Positions 7,039 through 9,646 of a stretch of 9,646 nucleotides of DNA are shown here, in pieces. Origin of the DNA: Bacteroidia bacterium. Lineage in GTDB: Bacteria > Bacteroidota > Bacteroidia > UKL13-3. Both the position numbers and the translations under genes were made by a program. Below the pieces are notes generated by a model. It worked only from the letters and a program-made list of their open reading frames with translations. It had not been told where the DNA came from and ran no database searches. Location of the stretch: contig JACFNJ010000042.1 of NCBI GenBank assembly GCA_019454865.1, positions 1 through 9,646 of the forward strand. The letters run 5' to 3'. Position 1 is the first letter of the stretch. Each line of letters opens with the position of its first letter.

Positions 7039-7797
7039 ATGAAAAATAAGTTTTTAATTTTTGCACTTGGAATTTGTTTTTTTATTCATACTAATGTAAG
7101 CGGGCAAGATAAATTTGTGCCAACTGTTTTGGTTGAGTTTTATAGCTCCGAAGGATGTAGCAGTTGCCCCATAGCTGATGAGTTTGGGAAAGAAATTCGC
7201 ACCATTGCTGATAGTAGTAAACAACGTGTGTTTACATTAGATTGGCATGTTGATTTATGGAATCAGTCAGGGTGGGTTGATCCGTATGCTGATTCAACAT
7301 ATACCCAACGGCAAGAAGATATGGCTAAAGCAAATAACCAACCTGCAATGTTTACGCCAATGGTATTTATTAACGGGCGTGGAGCATTACCTGCAGGTGC
7401 AAAACCTGAAGTAGGGAAGATGATTCAGGAAAATTTACGCAAACCTGCTTCTAATTTTATTTTGTTTAATGCCTCATGGATTCCTACTTCCAAAACACTG
7501 TTTATTGATTACGAAATAAAAGGTAAAATTGATAGCAGTGATTTATTTGTTGTATTGGCACAAAATGAAGCACACAGCATTCCTACATCCGGTGAAAATC
7601 AAGGTAAAAATTTAAGTCATCATAACGTAGTGCGTAAGGTTGTATCAACCGATAAGCCTACTTCTGTAGGCTCATTAACTATGGAAATTAACAACCAACA
7701 AACAGATTTAACAAAATTCAAATTGTTTGCATTCATACAACACAAGCGTACAAAACAAATTTTTGCTACACAAGTTGTTGAGTTCAGAGAAAAATAA
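7039..7797 (+). CDS. Exported DUF1223 thioredoxin-fold protein
   Basis: The 252-residue product starts at the ATG at 7039; a TTG three codons upstream is an unlikely start. A signal peptide (hydrophobic about 4-18, cut near SGQ, residue 23) predicts export. The mature part opens with VLVEFYSSEGCSSCP, with a CxxC pair at C40/C43 as in thioredoxin-like proteins. It continues with DUF1223/COG5429 hallmarks: DWHVDLWNQSGWVDPY (68-83), YTQRQ (88-92), FTPMVFINGR (105-114) and the C-terminal GENQGKNLSHHNVVR (185-199). The family is widespread and exported, with no proven activity. The CxxC suggests thiol-disulfide chemistry in the envelope, but this is inference. It is followed by two stops in a row (TAA TAG). 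Only a few bases then separate it from the convergent dioxygenase gene, with no stem-loop terminator visible between them. Confidence 0.88.
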   Translation: MKNKFLIFALGICFFIHTNVSGQDKFVPTVLVEFYSSEGCSSCPIADEFGKEIRTIADSSKQRVFTLDWHVDLWNQSGWVDPYADSTYTQRQEDMAKANNQPAMFTPMVFINGRGALPAGAKPEVGKMIQENLRKPASNFILFNASWIPTSKTLFIDYEIKGKIDSSDLFVVLAQNEAHSIPTSGENQGKNLSHHNVVRKVVSTDKPTSVGSLTMEINNQQTDLTKFKLFAFIQHKRTKQIFATQVVEFREK

Positions 7798-7805
7798 TAG
7801 CCGTG

Positions 7806-8333
7806 CTAAACAAAGCGTGCATCCGACTCCATAAGGTAACCGCATTTTTTGCAGGTTCGTAGTTCTGTATCGGCATAATACTTTTTAAACCGAGGTAAAA
7901 AATCAGTTTCAATATCTTTAAGTTCAAAATATTCGCTATGCAATGGATGGTTGCATTTTTCGCAAAACCAAAGTAAACCATCGGTAAAACCTTTTCCTGC
8001 TCGTACGCGCTCTATAACTAATCCAATAGATCCTTCTGTACGTACTGGTGAGTGCGGTGTTTTTGGAGGACATAAAAACATATCACCCGGACCTAATTGT
8101 ATATCGCGTGGCTTACCATCTTCTTGTATTCTTACGTTAATAGTTCCTTCAAGTTGATAGAACAATTCTTCAGTTTCATTGTAATGGTAATCTTTTCTGG
8201 CATTTGGTCCACCTACTATCATTACAATATAATCCGTACCTTCCGGATATAAATTTTTATTGGCAACAGGCGGTTTCAACAGATGTCTGTTCTCATCTAT
8301 CCATTTTTTTAAGTTAAAAGGTGCTTTTATCAT
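7806..8333 (-). CDS. nbaC: 3-hydroxyanthranilate 3,4-dioxygenase
   Basis: This cupin enzyme opens the ring of 3-hydroxyanthranilate with O2 to give 2-amino-3-carboxymuconate semialdehyde, in tryptophan/kynurenine and nitrobenzoate catabolism. It is 175 residues, the length of the bacterial form. The Fe(II) ligands are H50 (KDYHYNE), E56 (EELFYQLEG) and H94 (PPKTPHSP). R46, R98 and E109 match the substrate-binding residues of the Cupriavidus enzyme offset by one. The C-terminal rubredoxin-like second metal site is intact: C124/C127 (FCEKCNHP) and C161/C164 (CKKCGY). It is cytosolic. Upstream on the same strand, 83 bp away, is yggS, but a promoter-like TTG-N19-TTAATTTG in the gap suggests separate control. 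The RidA-type 2-aminomuconate deaminase at the other end of the window would act three steps later. The gene is also called kynurenine-pathway haaO in some annotations. Confidence 0.96.
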   Translation of the reverse strand: MIKAPFNLKKWIDENRHLLKPPVANKNLYPEGTDYIVMIVGGPNARKDYHYNETEELFYQLEGTINVRIQEDGKPRDIQLGPGDMFLCPPKTPHSPVRTEGSIGLVIERVRAGKGFTDGLLWFCEKCNHPLHSEYFELKDIETDFLPRFKKYYADTELRTCKKCGYLMESDARFV

Positions 8334-8352
8334 CGCTTAAATTTATTTCAAT

Positions 8353-8382
8353 CAAATTAAAAACATAAATTTCTAAATGCAA
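8353..8382 (-). promoter_or_regulatory. Candidate promoter of the 3-hydroxyanthranilate dioxygenase gene
   Basis: On the minus strand a TTG (8382-8380) is followed after 19 bases by TTAATTTG (8360-8353), a 7/8 match to TAnnTTTG. The spacing fits Bacteroidota -33/-7 promoters. It lies 19 bases before the ATG at 8333 and would give a short leader. This is the only site in the window where both elements appear together, though the -33 is minimal. Confidence 0.4.
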
Positions 8383-8416
8383 CACCTGGAAGGCAAAAGT
8401 TGAATATAAAGAAAAA

Positions 8417-9103
8417 TTATTTTAATGAATAAGATCGTGCACCAAAAATACTACTTCCTATGCGCACCATTGTAGAACCATGCTTTATTGCCATAAGAAA
8501 ATCACTACTCATTCCCATACTTAATTCGGTAAATTTATCAGGTAATAGTATTGGAAAGCTTGTAATATCTTCTCTAATTTTATGAAACAATCTTTGTAAG
8601 CCAGAAAATTCATTTTCAATTTGTGCTGAATTATCAGTATTACTTGCCATTCCCATTAATCCACATATTGCTATGTGATTTAGGTTTGAATTTTTAGCAT
8701 TGTGCAAAAGTGTTACTAATTCCGTTTCATTTAATCCAAATTTTGTTTCTTCAGTAGCAATATATACTTGCAATAACACATTTATTATCCGATTGTTTTT
8801 ATGCGCTTCCTTATTAATTGTAGTTAGTAACTTTATACTATCAACAGAATGGATTAAGTGAACAAACGGAGCAATGTATTTTACTTTGTTGGTTTGCAAA
8901 TGTCCTATTAAGTGCCATTCGGTATCTATTGGCATTTGTGGTTGTTTTGCTACCATTTCCTGCACTTTGTTTTCTCCAAAGGCTTTAATGCCGGCTTGAT
9001 AAACTTCTTTTAATAATTCAATAGGTTGGGTTTTGCTTACTGCAATCAATTTTACTTGTTTAGGTAATTGTTGAGTTATTTTTTCAATATTTGCAGCTAT
9101 CAT
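8417..9103 (-). CDS. yggS: YggS-family PLP homeostasis protein
   Basis: This 228-residue fold-type III PLP-binding protein (PLPBP/YggS/ProsC family) helps balance pyridoxal phosphate and has no known catalytic activity. Signature motifs are all present: KLIAVSKTQP with the PLP lysine K24, FGENKVQE (42-49), WHLIGHLQTNK (63-73), GLMGMAS (148-154), the SMGMSSDF phosphate-site loop (195-202) and the C-terminal VRIGSSIFGAR (213-223). Length is full for the family and it is cytosolic. Its start lies 22 bp from the divergent DUF4296 lipoprotein start, so its promoter must overlap that gene. Its role is general, but the window does contain a PLP enzyme, LysA. Confidence in the family is very high. 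Confidence 0.96.
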   Translation of the reverse strand: MIAANIEKITQQLPKQVKLIAVSKTQPIELLKEVYQAGIKAFGENKVQEMVAKQPQMPIDTEWHLIGHLQTNKVKYIAPFVHLIHSVDSIKLLTTINKEAHKNNRIINVLLQVYIATEETKFGLNETELVTLLHNAKNSNLNHIAICGLMGMASNTDNSAQIENEFSGLQRLFHKIREDITSFPILLPDKFTELSMGMSSDFLMAIKHGSTMVRIGSSIFGARSYSLK

Positions 9104-9125
9104 TTTATTGTTTGATTAAAGTAGT

Positions 9126-9473
9126 ATGCAAAAATACCTATTCCTATTTATAAATCTTGTTTTGTTTGTAGCATGTGCACCTAAAGAAAATAATGTTGTT
9201 CCAGCGGATGTAATTTCACAAGAAACGATGCAACAAATACTTACCGATATGCACCTTGCCGAAGCTATGGCTGCAAGAAATCAAGAGTCGGCAGATACCG
9301 TTGCTGCAAGGGCTTTGGGATATTATGAAAAGATTTATACAAAATATAAAATTACGGAAAGTGAGTTTATGAAAAGCTATGATTTTTACACACAACATCC
9401 TGTGTTATTGGATAGCATTTACAGCAAAATGATTGATGAACTTAGTATAAAAGAGGCTTTCTTGCGAAAATAA
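9126..9473 (+). CDS. DUF4296 lipoprotein
   Basis: This 115-residue protein has a lipoprotein leader (MQKYLFLFINLVLFVAC, lipobox FVAC with C17), so the mature form is lipid-anchored in the envelope. The mature part fits the Bacteroidota-specific DUF4296 family: a proline-led opening (VPADVISQETMQQILTDMHL, 25-44) with an A-E-A helix after it. A second helical half follows (KYKITESEFMKSYDFYTQHP, 73-92) and ends in LDSIYSKMIDEL. It appears all-helical, with no catalytic motif and no known function. The stop codon overlaps the mutS2 start (TAATG), so the two are translationally coupled even though one product is exported and the other acts on DNA or ribosomes. It is divergent from yggS by 22 bp. 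Confidence 0.85.
   Translation: MQKYLFLFINLVLFVACAPKENNVVPADVISQETMQQILTDMHLAEAMAARNQESADTVAARALGYYEKIYTKYKITESEFMKSYDFYTQHPVLLDSIYSKMIDELSIKEAFLRK
9129..9136 (-). promoter_or_regulatory. Candidate -7 promoter element (TATTTTTG) of yggS inside the divergent gene
   Basis: On the minus strand the bases read TATTTTTG, an exact TAnnTTTG match 25 bases before the yggS ATG. It sits within the first codons of the divergent DUF4296 gene (start 9126). That is forced by the 22-bp intergenic gap. The opposite promoter may lie within yggS, where AATATTTG (plus strand 9086-9093) is a 7/8 match. No -33 element is clear for either. Confidence 0.35.
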
Positions 9474-9646
9474 TGTCGTACCCTAAAAATATAGAACAAA
9501 AATTAGAGTTTGATCAAATCCGACAAATCCTTAAAGGAAAATGTTTAAGTGAGTTGGGTGAGGAGTACGTTCAAAAAATGCGATTTGCTAATCGTTTGGA
9601 AATTGTAAAACGGATGGTAATGCAAACACACGAGTTTAAACGTATT
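9473..9646 (+). CDS. mutS2: MutS2-family ATPase, N-terminal part only (runs off right edge)
   Basis: The ATG overlaps the last base of the preceding TAA stop, and the frame stays open for 58 codons to the window end. The opening MSYPKNIEQKLEFDQIRQIL, then KCLSELGEEYVQKMRF and a final THEFKRI, match the start of MutS2 proteins in Bacteroidota (compare the family pattern P-K-x-E-x-K-L-x-F-x-x-I and C-x-S-x-L-G). MutS2 is an ATPase related to MutS that lacks the mismatch-recognition domain. It has been linked to suppression of recombination and to rescue of collided ribosomes. The ATPase core and C-terminal Smr domain would lie beyond the window, so they cannot be checked. The call rests on the N-terminus alone. 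Confidence 0.8.
   Translation, partial: MSYPKNIEQKLEFDQIRQILKGKCLSELGEEYVQKMRFANRLEIVKRMVMQTHEFKRI

Noticed and set aside
7798..7830. Possible bidirectional terminator between DUF1223 and the dioxygenase gene
   Set aside because: The repeated CGTGC units here are direct, not inverted, so they cannot form a stem, and no T-run follows.
7784..7981. 65-codon minus-strand frame across the DUF1223/dioxygenase junction
   Set aside because: It lies largely inside the dioxygenase gene in another frame and encodes nothing recognisable.

Overview
This AT-rich window looks chromosomal and comes from a member of the Bacteroidota. The evidence is a gldC gene, a DUF4296 lipoprotein, a secreted TPR-CHAT protein with a C-terminal membrane anchor, lipoproteins with short lipobox signal peptides, no clear Shine-Dalgarno sequences, and several matches to the Bacteroidota -7 promoter element TAnnTTTG just upstream of start codons. 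Genes are tightly packed and no intergenic gap exceeds about 115 bases. I see no tRNA, rRNA, CRISPR array, insertion sequence, integrase or other mark of a mobile island.

Left part (1-1600, minus strand): a RidA-family protein of the 2-aminomuconate deaminase type is followed after one base by a metallo-beta-lactamase-fold hydrolase. Beyond that lies the N-terminal part of a lipoprotein that runs off the left edge. Middle (1712-5587): a secreted TPR-CHAT protein on the plus strand converges on, and overlaps by 21 bp, a single-pass membrane TPR protein on the minus strand. Upstream of the latter on the same strand are gldC (gliding motility) and a small MerR-type regulator. Centre-right (5697-7797, plus strand): diaminopimelate decarboxylase (lysA) and an exported DUF1223 thioredoxin-like protein. 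Right part: 3-hydroxyanthranilate 3,4-dioxygenase and the PLP-homeostasis protein YggS on the minus strand. Divergent from yggS, across only 22 bp, are a DUF4296 lipoprotein and the start of mutS2, which overlap by one base (TAATG).

The clearest metabolic theme is tryptophan/kynurenine catabolism. 3-hydroxyanthranilate dioxygenase opens the aromatic ring, and the RidA-like protein resembles the enzyme that deaminates 2-aminomuconate three steps later. The two lie about 6 kb apart on the same strand, separated by unrelated genes, and the intervening decarboxylase and dehydrogenase are not in this window. The MBL hydrolase tied to the RidA gene is a candidate accessory enzyme of unknown substrate. 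The part I would look at again first is the TPR-CHAT protease-like protein and its convergent membrane TPR neighbour. I found nothing I can confidently call a new system. Most of the rest is housekeeping: lysine and peptidoglycan precursor synthesis, PLP balance and a MutS2 ATPase.
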